Shown piece after piece: positions 11,141 through 25,081 of a DNA stretch of 64,000 bases (position 1 is the stretch's first letter; each line of letters opens with the position of its first letter). The stretch covers positions 239,062-303,061 of the forward strand of contig CAJJDP010000118.1 of NCBI GenBank assembly GCA_905182995.1, read 5' to 3'. A model generated the notes under the pieces. That model saw only the letters and a list, made by a program, of their open reading frames with translations. It had not been told where the DNA came from and made no database searches. Made by a program: the position numbers and the translations under genes. Source of the stretch: Paramecium octaurelia (lineage: Eukaryota; Ciliophora; Oligohymenophorea; Peniculida; Parameciidae).

Positions 11141-12466
11141 ATGATTATTTTAATGCCTGCCTATAAAAATAATTTGGAAGTACTAATAAAACAGGATACC
11201 AAATAAGGTATGGGTCTAATAGATCATGAATAAACTGACACTTTTCATATGTGGAAATTTCGAGGTGGGTCGACAACCATTTATGAAGAAAGTATAATCT
11301 CTTCATATGGCAGATTCAGTTTACTTTGAGAGTAATGATACATAGAGTAATAAAAAGATACTACTGAAGGTGAACAAATAAAGTAAGTTGTTTTATCAAG
11401 AATTCAAATAGCAAATCAATATGAAATCATGTTATCTGTGGCTCAACCTACATTTATTGTTGTAAAAGACATTAAATCAGCAAAAGGATCTGAATATCCA
11501 ATTGTAGCCAATTCAATTATTCGTCTAGGAAGAGTGTACTTATGTTTACTCATTTCTGTTAGTGAATATAGAGTCTTTGAAGAGAGAAATACTCAGATGG
11601 AAATTTTACATGCTCCGATCAAGAATCAGGATTGGCAATAAATAAATGATATCAATAAAGTTTACTAATGCAGATTCTGTTTCATGGAAGGCAATTAAAA
11701 TAGGGATTAGTTGTTTTTAACTAACATTTGCAAATGTGCAGGCAATAGTCAGGCTGTGCATTTAGAATGTATGCGTTATTGGGTAGACTCTAATATCACA
11801 AGTGAGGAGACTCAATTTGGATTATCATTGAAATGGTAAACAGAACCATATTTAATAATAGGAAGAAGCAACACGAGTGCACTATTTGCAAGGAAAGCTT
11901 ACCTCTAAGAGTTCAGTTCGAGAATGAATATTTCGATCTATTCACTCTTGAAAGACCTGAATTGCAATACATTCTAGTTGAAGTAATCCAATATCTCTTA
12001 TTCAGAATGTCAATAAGGAGAAAAATGTTTGTTGCGAGATCTATCTGATACATGCTCTTTTACAAGACAACATTAAATTAGTAAGTCTTTAATTAGCTAT
12101 CATCCAAGGGTAGAGGTTTCCAATGCGATATCAAGGCATAGGATATAACTGTATCTCGACATCATGCCACAATCAAGTTATCCAATAACAACTTTGTCAT
12201 CGAGGATAACAAGAGCAGATTCGGAACTTTAGTCTCTATCAACCAAAAGTGCGAAATTGATTGTGCTGCTTGTGGTTTCTAGATAGGCAAATTGCTCATC
12301 AATCTTAATTAACAAGATTAAATTCTTAAAGGTACTATGTTGTGTCATCATCAAAGGAGCACCATCAACTTAGCACAAATTGACTTAATTACCACAAATT
12401 AGCAAACAACTGGAAGAAGATGAACCACAAATGGATGATGACTCATTTCAACTGGAAAATAAATGA
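11141..12466 (+). CDS. RING-CH (MARCH-type) plus FHA domain protein
   Basis: 381 residues from eight exons; introns 11292-11313, 11383-11411, 11536-11562, 11836-11861, 11983-12005, 12081-12108 and 12332-12356 together leave a length divisible by three. The middle holds a RING-variant: CRFCFMEG, CKCAGNSQAVHLECMRYW and CTICKES, that is C4HC3 spacing. It is followed by an FHA domain (GRGFQCDIKAQDITVSRHHA with the core SRHH, and NKSRFGT), which binds phosphothreonine. An FHA-like stretch, IIRLGRVEYRVFEE, also precedes the RING, so the FHA fold may be split or duplicated. The fusion suggests a ligase recruited by phosphorylated partners. If the last intron is retained, the protein ends at 12423. 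Confidence 0.88.
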
Positions 12467-12512
12467 TTTCTATTCTTAATTAAATTCATTTATCAATTTA
12501 TAGATCATTTTA

Positions 12513-14083
12513 TCAAACATAAAATTTTTAATTAAATATTTATTAGCATTTCTTGTACATCTTCTAATTGTACTTTTAACAATCTTCCAATCTATTCAAT
12601 TATTCCTAGATTCCTAAACTATTGTAATCACTAACATAATTTGAATTGTAATTCAATATCGTAGACAAATGACTTGTCAATTCTGTTACTTTCTATTACA
12701 ATTCTTAGATTATTTCAAAGTACAACTGCTTCTCATGTTTCCATTCCTTCAAATTGGAATTTTAAGAATTTGCTTTGTGAAGCTACTCGTTCTATTTCTA
12801 TAAAATTTGCATTTGACCCTACAAAACAGCAACTGTTTAGGCATAATTCGTTAACGATTTCTAATAATCATCACGAATAACCTAAACTTAGTGTTTGATC
12901 TCTATATTCAATTTATTCGAATAAGATTACTTCATCTCCTTCTCGAATTCGATACAGGATTATCTCCACTTGTACTCTTATTGTTGCAATAATTCATTTA
13001 ACTTCTTATTTTCTTCATTTCTTTACTCAGTTTATTTAGTCAGATCTGCAATCATTTGAATTTGATCTTAATACTTCTTATTTATTAAGTAGTTCTAATC
13101 TTTGTGCTATTATTATAATGAGACTATCTCCTATTCCAATTTGAGTATTAATTCATTTTGCTATTTGTACTATTATTGCAATTGTATCTGCTCATTCAAT
13201 CGCTATTATACCATTATATTCAAATTCTCATTCTCCTTTAACACAATAGTAATTTTATCTGACCACACTTTTTCTACAGTTTGCAATCTCTCTAATTCAA
13301 AGCATTTTAGCAGATATTTCTATGCCAATTACAGAAATTGCTCTTTGAATATCTTATTTGTCTATTAGGATTCAATCAATTATTGATTTGTTATAGATTT
13401 CTACTCTATATTCAATTCTTCTCTCTCATTGAGTATTTATTGCAATTCTAAAATTTGTTAAGATTGTTAATTATTGATTTTTTTGTATTACATAACTGTT
13501 TGTTAAAGTGATTGTGTTTCTCTCTATAATGATTGTAATAACACAGTCTGATTATTGGTTTCATAAGCAATCTTAGCTTTCTCTAATTCTTACATCAATT
13601 ACTCATTAATAAGGATGAGTTTTTAATTCTCTTCTATCAAGATAGTAACCTTGTTTTACAAATTAATCAGTGTATGTTGTTCTTTTGAGTTTTTTTAATT
13701 GAAATCCGAGACTTACTCATGTTGATTGATAGAGACGAACTTGTTCTCCTTAGTTTCCGAGGCTATCTTCTTATTGACAGTGTCAATGATGGATTGATTG
13801 TGCGATAATTACCTTGTAATAGTGGGTCGATTGGATTGCATGGAACAAGAGCGTTATTTGGAATTCTCACTGCTGACAGACACTTGATTTAGTTATGAAT
13901 GGAGATACATTGTAATTCAGAGTTGCACTCTGAGTGTAATCTTTTGGATCCACTTGATTTGATGGCTGAAGACTTGATTCCTGAATTTAGATTGACTGAT
14001 CTGATGACCCCTTGTGATTGAAGAGAGTTGAATATAGATTGAGGGGATTGTTTGTAATCCGAGATTGAAATACTCTGCAACAT
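12513..14083 (-). CDS. long coiled-coil protein, unknown
   Basis: 514 residues with one 26-nt intron (13883-13908). A Ser-rich N-terminus (MLQSISISDYKQ) leads into an almost uninterrupted Gln/Glu/Leu coiled coil covering about residues 100-500 (for example VTILIEENQKLILINEQ). This composition is typical of ciliate basal-body, axonemal or cortical scaffold proteins, but no specific family is identifiable. Only 33 bp separate its ATG from the divergent frataxin gene. Confidence 0.8.
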
Positions 14084-14116
14084 GTTTCAAATTTAAATTA
14101 ATATATAATAATAAAA

Positions 14117-14468
14117 ATGTTAAGAACATTTAAGTTTTGCACAGAATTCACTACCACTCAATTCCTAAAAGTGAGCAATCTCCAATTAAGTGTAATAATA
14201 ATAAATGATAAATTAAAAGTCATTGAATGACAAGATTGAAAATTTTGAGAATGTGGAAACCTCATTGTCGGATGGTGTCCTCAATGTGCATCTACCCAAT
14301 GGGAAATCCTTTGTGATTAACAGACAGACTCCCAACAAGTAGTTGTGGTACTCGTCTCCGATAAGTGGGCCTCAAAGGTTCAACTATGTCAATGGGAAAT
14401 GGGTCAATTCAAAACAAATAGAAATAGAGAATTAGTTATTAAATGAAATTAATGTATTAATAAAATGA
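14117..14468 (+). CDS. frataxin, mitochondrial iron-sulfur assembly factor
   Basis: 107 residues with a 28-nt intron (14192-14219). Frataxin modulates cysteine desulfurase activity in mitochondrial Fe-S cluster assembly. The beta-sheet signature is unmistakable: VINRQTPNKQLWYSSPISGP followed by RFNYVNGKWV. The start MLRTFKFCTEF could be a short mitochondrial targeting sequence. The helix-1 acidic ridge is shorter than in human or yeast frataxin, and the whole protein is near the minimal size for the fold. Confidence 0.92.
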
Positions 14469-14489
14469 TGATTACATAAAATTTGGATA

Positions 14490-15516
14490 TCAAAGATTTA
14501 GGACTTTTTATAGTACTTCACGAATAGGTTTCGATCTTGGTCTAATGACTTGAACTAATTCGATGGCCTATTCGAGAGTGTAATTCAAATCCTAAACCAT
14601 ATATAGTATAATGGTTTGAACACTCCTTTGAATCCCATCAGTGCAATGGACATAGACGCATTTACCTTGATCCAACAGTTTCCTGAGGGTCTAATACGCA
14701 TCAATTCCATTTTGGAGATAGGATCTCTTATTACAATCCTTTATTGGACATTGCAAATAGATGATACCAAGAGATTGGCTTTGACAATGTAATTAATCGA
14801 AATAATCTTCCGGCAAATCCTTGTTGATTAGATCTTCAACGGTCTGTAAGTTGAGTATGGCATTTACACCCAAATCTTAGAGAATGCGGATTTCACTATT
14901 ATATTACAATAAATAATTACTCTATATAAATAAATGAACCAACGTATAAGTTTTCAAAAACACGATTATAATTGATGTTGAAATCTACACTTGAGTCAGT
15001 TATATGTATGACATTATTGATAATTGGATGGGAATGGATCATTCGCACACCACCTCTTTCCCACTTTTCATTGGATTGGTATTTATAGGCCAATTAATGA
15101 ATAGATTTATTCGGGATCTGAAAAGTTTATGTGCACTCACCCTCAATTCTGTTGAGTGGAATCTTGTGTCTTCCTGTTTGGGTGTAGAGATTGAGAGTTA
15201 TGTTAGAATCAGGGTAATTCATGAATTTGAGAGTAATGCGAAGATGACCCCAAATATCCTGAACATCTTGATGAGAATTGAACACTCTGGTGATTCCATC
15301 TTCCCATTATACGATCTGTCTGCTGTCTTACTTAACAACTACATAACGGTAGTTCATAGGTAAACAACAGGAGTCCAGTGTGACAGTCCAAATATCATCT
15401 TAATTCCATTGCATTTAAATTCCATTCTACACATTCCATTATATCTTGTGACAATCTCCAACTATTAGAATCACCTCTCCATAATTAACATGTTTCTGAA
15501 CAGAAATACAACTCAT
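14490..15516 (-). CDS. laforin-like glucan phosphatase (CBM20 plus dual-specificity phosphatase)
   Basis: 333 residues, one 25-nt intron (14896-14920). The N-terminus is a CBM20 starch-binding domain: YGEVILIVGDCHKIQWNVQN, then NYRYVVV and VQWEDGITRVF. A second domain (residues about 110-190, WGHLRITLKFMNYPD...YKYQSNEKWERGG) has the length and strand pattern of another, more divergent CBM20. The C-terminal dual-specificity phosphatase begins at ENLYVGSF, carries the P-loop HCTDGIQRS, and ends IRPRSKPIREVLQKV. Laforins dephosphorylate glycogen or amylopectin; ciliates store such glucans, so a role in storage-glucan turnover is likely. Confidence 0.88.
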
Positions 15517-15562
15517 TAAAATAATTAATAATCTTTCAAATCAATATATGTATTTTTAATAC

Positions 15563-17656
<2,094 letters not shown>

Positions 17657-17678
17657 TTTTATAAATATTTTAATATTA

Positions 17679-18116
17679 ATGAGACATAAATCAAATGAAC
17701 TAGCCAATCTTCTAATTCCTGATTAATAACCATTTGCATTTAAACCTCGTTTCTCCAAACATAAGAACTTTTATGCCAAATAACCAATCTTATAATTGCA
17801 TTACATTACTCCTACCCAAAAGCAAGCCAAACTCATACTCGATAAGATTTGTCTCATTGATAAGAAGGCCATTGTTAATGACAGACCTGAGTCATCCTTT
17901 CAAAAACGAAAGCATTTCTCAGTAGATTTGTGTTTTAGTTCAAGACCATCATTTTTATAGAAAAAATAAATTAGAATCAAATCAATTCAAAAACCTAATT
18001 TTTAATCCAATGTGTAACCTAACTTAGAGAATCCCATATCAACTAATTTGTAGGCCAATTTATCAACTCACCATTAAATATCCGAAAAAGATTGGTTAGC
18101 ATTTGTTTTAGAATGA
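17679..18116 (+). CDS. small basic protein, unknown
   Basis: Intronless ORF of 145 residues (MRHKSNELANLLIPDQQPF...), Lys/Gln/Pro-rich with no membrane segment or recognised domain. Its ATG is 22 bp from the SRPK ATG on the other strand. The open frame with many in-frame TAA/TAG glutamines and mixed amino acid composition supports a real gene; function cannot be assigned. Confidence 0.6.
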
Positions 18117-18164
18117 ACTTTGTTTATTGTATATTTATTTTAGACATCTAAATAATCAAAAATA

Positions 18165-21100
18165 TCATCTGTTTTCCGCCAATATCGTCAAATCGCCATC
18201 ACTGCATCCACAAAACAGAAATCTCTTATCCTTTGATGGAACAATAGACAATGGGACAGTCTCTAATTTGATCTTGGCCTAACATGGTTGCAAATACGGT
18301 AATTCTCTCCTCATGATCTCCCCATTCTCTGTTCCATAAATCTTCGTTCTAATATGAATACAATACCATTATATCTTGAAAAAGATTGTTCCTTATGATT
18401 TGACAATCAATTATGGAGAAACAGGTTTCTGTTTGAACTTCTAAAAAGAATCCATTTATTGAATAGCTGTATATCTTATGATCTTGGGCTGAGAAGAAAA
18501 CTATGCAGAAGAGGGGACGACTACTCAAAAGGATGGAGTTGATGGTGAGTTTGTTGGGATGGGTAAAAGATCTCAAAAGGGATCCAGTATAGAGATTATA
18601 CACATTGATGGATCCTCCTGCACAACCAGTGGCAAACAGCTTCATATTGTTTGAAACATAAATGCAATTGATCTATTAAAATAAGTAAATAACAAAATAA
18701 TACTGGGTTTTGGTGTTGGAAGTACATTCTTTAGACCTACAGTTTGTAAGTAGATTTGTCTATTTTCCAAAGTATCACATGACCCGTTTTGTCACCTGAT
18801 ATGACCATGGATTCCTTCTTGTCAGTGATCAATTTGGTAATTGTACTTGTATGGAATTAATAAACATCACTGATCTGATTATTTTCTCCAATGGCAATTA
18901 ATCTACCAAGAAGGTAACCACCACAAAGGAAGAGTTTCCCTTGATTCAATATCAGGATGGGATGAGATGATAGATAAACGATTGGATCCAACAACATAAA
19001 GGTTTCTCCCTGAGGCTTAGCAAAATTCATTTGTCTTTCCTTCTCGGCTGCAAATGTAAATGGGGTTTGACTTTATTGGGGATCACTAGGAGCAAATTTG
19101 AAATAATTAATTTTTCCATCCTTTCTCAAACACAACAATCGATTATTGGATATGAATCTGACCATTACTATTGCTTAACTGTTTAGAGATTGGAAATCAA
19201 CTATGGGTTTTAACTAGTTGGGAATATTCTTTTTATGTGAGGGTCTAAAGATTGTTAATGTGGATGACGTCGAAACAAATTGTAAATCATTATATGTAAA
19301 CTTCTCAGTGTGTTATCTAGTAAATAATTGAGTGGGCGTTATGCCGAAATTGACAATTTAAGACTCGATTCCCAATTTATTCTCTTCCATCTTCTACATC
19401 GTAAGAGGACTGTCGTAAGTGAGATAGAAGAAGACATTCAAGGATTTCTAGGCTTCTCTGCCTCTTTACTTGTATCCATAGATAAGATCTATCCAATCTG
19501 GGAGATGTTTAGAAACTTCCTCACTTTCCAAGGCATTCCTATAACCACTCACAAACAACCAAGGATTGCCCTCACACCATTTTGGAAGTAGGACATTATT
19601 CACCTGTTTGCCATTCTAAGTTTTCCCAAAATTAAGATTAGCAATATTAAGGAACATTTCTGGTAGACAGAAGAATTCTGGAATGAGTTCTCTGACATCA
19701 GCAATATCTTCAATAGCGCAACGATAACTCTCATTGAAAGAGAAAAATAATCTATCAGCCATATCAAACTTGTCTCCTTGTATAGCTTTGGATGCACTTG
19801 TGAATGGTTCCAATCTGATCAGATATTAAGAAGTGATGGCAGGAGATGAGTAATGCGAACCATAATGAAATGGAGGGATTTCACTCCCCTATTCAGCTTG
19901 CTCGAACCTATCTATATAACTTTGGATTCTAGATTCATTCCCCAAGGCTCCCATGGTCTTATGTAATGGTCTAAACCTTCCTTCAGGGTATAATTTCATT
20001 GGGTCTATTTGATTTTACCCGCTTTGATCATTCTCCTATAATATCCATGGGAATATTGGGTACTAAGTTAAATCATTATAACTCCTTGAGGACAAATTGT
20101 TAATAATTAGCAAGTACTTGAAATTACTCATTTAAGACCTAATGTAGATTTCATAAGTATACTTAACCCATTTTTGGTAGTACCCTTGTTTATCAATCAA
20201 CTTAATTGGATCTGTGGTCTTGCTCTGATTGAAAAAAGGGGCATTGGAACTCTTCCTGAAACTCAAAATCTTAATTGAAATTTCTTCCAAATCGTTGGGA
20301 TCAGGAACACTGAAAAATATAGATTTACTTATTATATTAACTTATGTAGATACCCATCAATAAAGAAGATTTCAAGTGCATTTCTTTTCTGCAAATATTT
20401 CTTCTTAATAATTTACACAAGATTGTAGATTGGGTACTTCTTGAGAAGTAATTGATCATCTCTTAATTTGAAATCACAAAGGGTAACATGACTAACTTTT
20501 TCGACTAATTTTTCATATTGCACCAAGAGTTGAGAGTTACTCAAAGTGAAAAAGGCATGATAATTGTATAAACCATCGATGACTAAGATTCTCTTACCTT
20601 TAAACGTATTGTCTGCAAATGATTTCACATTCAATTACTAAGCATATGGTTATTGAGAAGCAATGGTCATGACAACATTCTTAATATTGCTGCCAATGGC
20701 TTTACCCATATTATAAATTTATGTGGCAGCTTGAATGGCTTGTAAATTCCCAAAAGATTTCTGTTTAGATTGAGAGTACAACAACAAGGGAGCTTCTAGA
20801 GGAGTGTGGATGACAGGATTGTTTCTGAATTCTTCTGGGATTCTCACTACTGTTTTTAAGTAGGGTCGAACCAAGGATTTGGTAAGCATTCTAGAAATCT
20901 TGACTGACTAGATATCATCCATTTAGAATTCTATATCGAAGTCTTCTATTATGGAATCCCTTTAATAGAATCCTTTCTTATTTGTAAGCCACTCTCCCTC
21001 CAAAAAGATCTGTTTAATGCTTTTATAGTATTGATTTCTTCCGATTCGTTCTTTGTTGCTTTCAAGATACAACCACTAGGCTTTCCTTTCTTCTATTTAG

Positions 21101-24100
21101 ATAAGACGGGCCTCACCAAAAGATTAGACTTCATAGAGTAGAGTGTTTAAGGAAACACCCGATTCCTTAGACCAACGTTAAGGGTGGACTGTCTTGATAT
21201 CCACATTCTCTTGATCCAATTTCAATTTATTGATTAATTCTTCAAAGAGTTTTTCATTGTTGAAATTAGTAGTAACAAGAGCATCAAATAACTACTCAAA
21301 ATCTTCATATAACTCAAGGAAGAATCTATACAATATGGAATTGTTGTTCTTTTGCTAAGTTATGCTTATCATCAAACACATTTAAGTGATGACTTCTCGA
21401 ATCCTTTATCTTGGCACTTTCTTAAGTGTTACACTTAGGATCAATTATAGGGGATAGTATATTTCGGATTTACAAATCTCTTGACATAGAGAATGTACCA
21501 ATAACAATTGAAGAAGGTTGTTCTCATCACTGACACTCAACAGAATTTCAAATACTTAGACTTGGTTCAAATTGGTGTTTAGAAATTAAAACATTCTATA
21601 CGACAACTCTCTGACTGGACCATTGTAGAAATTGGAGATTTGAGCAAGTTGTTCTAAGTAATTCACAAATTAATACCATCAATTTGGCCTTGAAATACAT
21701 ATTCTTTATATAGAAAATTAATTAGGGTGTTGAATTTCTACAGGTAATTTCCATATCGTTCTTTCAATTCAAACAAATACATAAGAATGTTCATAATGTT
21801 CTTCCATGTTTATGAATCATAAGAGGGCGAATAGTTTTTACATTAATCACTAAAATAATGAAAGCATGCATATACTAGAGCAATTCAAAAAGCGCTTGGA
21901 TTTACTTATCATTTTGACCTTCGAATTTTAGTAGATCATAAAAGTACTCTGCTCCATTAATCTCTTGTTTCAACACATTCAAGAGTAAGGTGGAATGCAA
22001 GCGATTTCCAATTTCGTAGATCTACTAATAGTAAACACTGATTTACTAAATTATTCTCTGCTTAAATTGATATGGTTCTTAGAAGGAATGATTGAAATTA
22101 TTCCTCGTCCAACATGATCTTGCAATTGTTTTAGTGGGATTTGCATAGACATAATAAATCCTATAAGATTTGTGCTTTGAGGTTATCATCCTAAGATTAC
22201 TTCAATATTTTCATTATGATATTGATGATGCTTGATTAATAAATTTGATCGCCTTCCTCTATCATTACAGACTCATAGGCACCTATTTTTAATTTATGGA
22301 TCATCCAACCCATGAGTTGATTGTAAATCGGAGCCAATGTAGTCTTTGATTCAATTTGATCATTCTTATTTAAGCTTATAGAATAATTGATGAACTCTAT
22401 GGCTTCTTCAGTTTATGAGGATTAATAGGGATTGAATTGTTGTTATGAGATCAAATTCAAGAAGTAGATGATGATAGCCCTAACATCATTTTATGGAGTA
22501 GTTTTGAATAGAAACAACAATTGATAAACGATATTGTTCTGATTCCATACTTGCAAAATGTGAACAGTTTTGATACCCTCATCAATGTTGTCAACTAGCA
22601 AACTCTATTAAATTAGAATGGATATACCTTGAGTTTTGTCAATAATTCCAATAGTAGACATGGAGACATTTTGTATAGGAAATATGATTCAAAGAGGATT
22701 AAATTCTCAGTGATATCAGATTGCTAAGTAAGTAAATACAGTATTTTTTCAAAGAATTATAATTGAAAGGAGGGTTTAGAATTTTGATAATGCCGATTGC
22801 AACATTAATCATCAGCATAAGAATAGATTAGGATGTCTAATAGATCTCTAGGAGAGATGATGCTAATGAATTGATTCTGCATATAAGTAATGCAGGATAA
22901 TTGTAGATAATTAATAAATACTTTCTCTGAGGTACATAATTATTGCAACTTAGAATTCCATAGAATGTAAATAAAGAAGTGCTCCATCAATCGATTGTCA
23001 GTAATCAATGATTTAGTTTCATTCAGCAATTCCACACATTTATGATTAATCAAAGGTCTCTAAAAACTCATAATGATGGAAGCTATAGTAGGTATGAATT
23101 TAGAGTGATATGCTTCCGATTAAAGTTGATAATTGTTTTTCAAGATGATGTTGACAATTTCAAACATGGTTGCAATATGTTCAGGATAATTGGCAGCTAA
23201 ATGAAGGAGAGCATAGAACAATTTGAAGCCTCCAAATTAATTGAATTTATTCTTCTCAGCCACCACAAAACCTGAACGATTCTGTAAAATTGCTTCATGA
23301 TTGCCCATTATATCAATGATACGAGTGCCACTTGCAAACTCAGGTATGTAGATTGACATTATGCGATCAAAGTATCTATCCAAACAAGCCTACAGCGTCT
23401 TCAATTTATTATAATCCATCTATTGTTACCCATACACAGATTAAATTGTTTTGATTCTATATAATAAATTATACAAACTTAGTGGAAGATTGATTCATTA
23501 CGATTATGCAAGATGATGTTCCAAAAAAATTCTGGCAAATGGTGAATCTAGTAATTCGTGCATTCTAATTCAAACGAGGGAACTCGAATAATTTTGAACT
23601 CTACTATTCATTATTATTAAAAAGGATCTAATTTTCATTTGAATCAAATTACTGACAGATGAGAAGATGAGAATGTCTTCTATGGTTCATGAGATATTCC
23701 TAGAAAATTTAATCCATCCTTTAATTAGCCAATGAATAGTGTTCCTTAACCCATCTAAGGTTCTTAATACTCATTCCCTATTATTCTGTAGTAAATTGAT
23801 CCTCTCATTATAAAGCATTCAACTCCGCCTCCATTTGTTTTACCCTAAGCATGGATGCTCAGAATTTTTTGAACTCCAAAATTATTCTCATTAAATTAAT
23901 CATAATTGACATTCTCAACATTAAACCAAATGCAAAACCCAATACCCTCTTGGAATGGCCAACTAATATTATCAATTCTAATTCCACTTCCAATTCCTGA
24001 GAAATAAAAGTTATTCTGAAGTCTCGGTCGTAGGGATTCCTAAATTTAATTATCATCTACTTTATACAATGTAAAAATATCAGGACTTGGATTCATTAAA

Positions 24101-24331
24101 TGATACTTCAACACCTTCCTGGAGATGTAGCCCTTCTAAGCTGTGAGAATGGCAGCTTTCATCTTCGGATATATAATTAAGTGTATTTACATCATGTAAT
24201 ATGCTATCTTAGAATTCAGGCAACAACGTATTATACTTATATTGTAGGTATCTCTCATCGAATTTGAGTTCAAATGGTTCTGTAACAATATTGTATTTTT
24301 TATTGAATTCCTTAATCGATTATTCCAACAT
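18165..24331 (-). CDS. BEACH-WD40 protein (neurobeachin/LRBA family)
   Basis: About 2,000 residues, many small introns. Order from the N-terminus: a concanavalin-like region (FYFSGIGSGIRIDNISWPFQ, FCIWFNVE), a long armadillo-like helical stretch, a PH-like segment, the BEACH domain (SNFKYLLIINNLSSRSYNDL, QYPIFPWIL, PPFHYGSHYSSPAITSQYLI, then DWIDLIYGYKQRG), and WD40 repeats at the C-terminus (ATGCAGGSINVYNLYTGSLL; FLFCGCSDGDLTIL near the stop). BEACH proteins are large scaffolds for membrane traffic, including vacuole and lysosome-related compartments. Stop TGA 18165-18167 is reached only after splicing a 25-nt intron near 18.35 kb. Start ATG 24331 gives MLEQSIKEFNKKYN. Confidence 0.9.
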
Positions 24332-24667
24332 AATAATATATATAATAATATTATAATGGATCATTAACACTCCATATTCTGAATACACAATCAATAAACA
24401 CTCCGAACATTTTTGAATAATTATCAAAAACTTGGAACTTAATTACAATCATTGAACCAAATTAGAATTGGCATTAAAGTAAACATTAACCATTAATTCT
24501 AAAATTCTAATCGATAATTTCACAATGTTATTGAATTTCAATTAGAGTGAATGTACTTAAATTATTTAGTTATGTAAATGCAAGTGCAATATAACTTTTA
24601 AATCTATATCATGCATTCCATATTGCTATAACAATCATTAATAAATTGCTTTCTGTTCTATTCTAAT

Positions 24668-24997
24668 ATGCAATTGAAATTCAGATATCATTTAAAACTT
24701 TCGAATCAAAATCCCACTAGAATCGCTGCTGTATTTCTCTTTTTTACTATCACAGTTTGAGCTAATTGTTTAAATTTCGTTTTTATTTCAAACCCTTACT
24801 TCATAACATCAAATAATTGCAAATTTTTAAGCGTCGAAGACTATTTTACAAACTTAATGCATTAAAATTCAATTCCATTTATCATACAGTGTCTAATCAT
24901 GGTGAGAGTAAAATCTTCTTGGAATTTCTTGGATAATTTACGATTTACTTTAAGAGTTCTGATTAGCATAATTATCCTACAGTCGAGTTATAGATGA
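24668..24997 (+). CDS. possible small protein, uncertain
   Basis: A 94-residue model (MQLKFRYHLKLSNQ...) results from removing a 25-nt intron beginning GTATTTCTCTTT and a 20-nt intron beginning GTGTCTAATCAT. The C-terminal part contains a hydrophobic stretch (LRVLISIIILQ). There is no recognised domain and the model depends on both introns; without the second one the ORF stops at 24905. It may be a decayed gene in the ~750-bp spacer between 24332 and 25081. The remaining spacer shows nothing. Confidence 0.3.
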
Positions 24998-25081
24998 AGT
25001 GATTCAGTTAGGTGCAATGGAATTTCATTTATTTATGTATATATATGAAAATGTGTAAAATAATTAAATATTAATTATCTG

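Noticed and set aside
15004-15363. 119-codon plus-strand ORF
   Set aside because: Antisense to the carbohydrate-binding region of the laforin-like gene, whose domains are clear on the minus strand.
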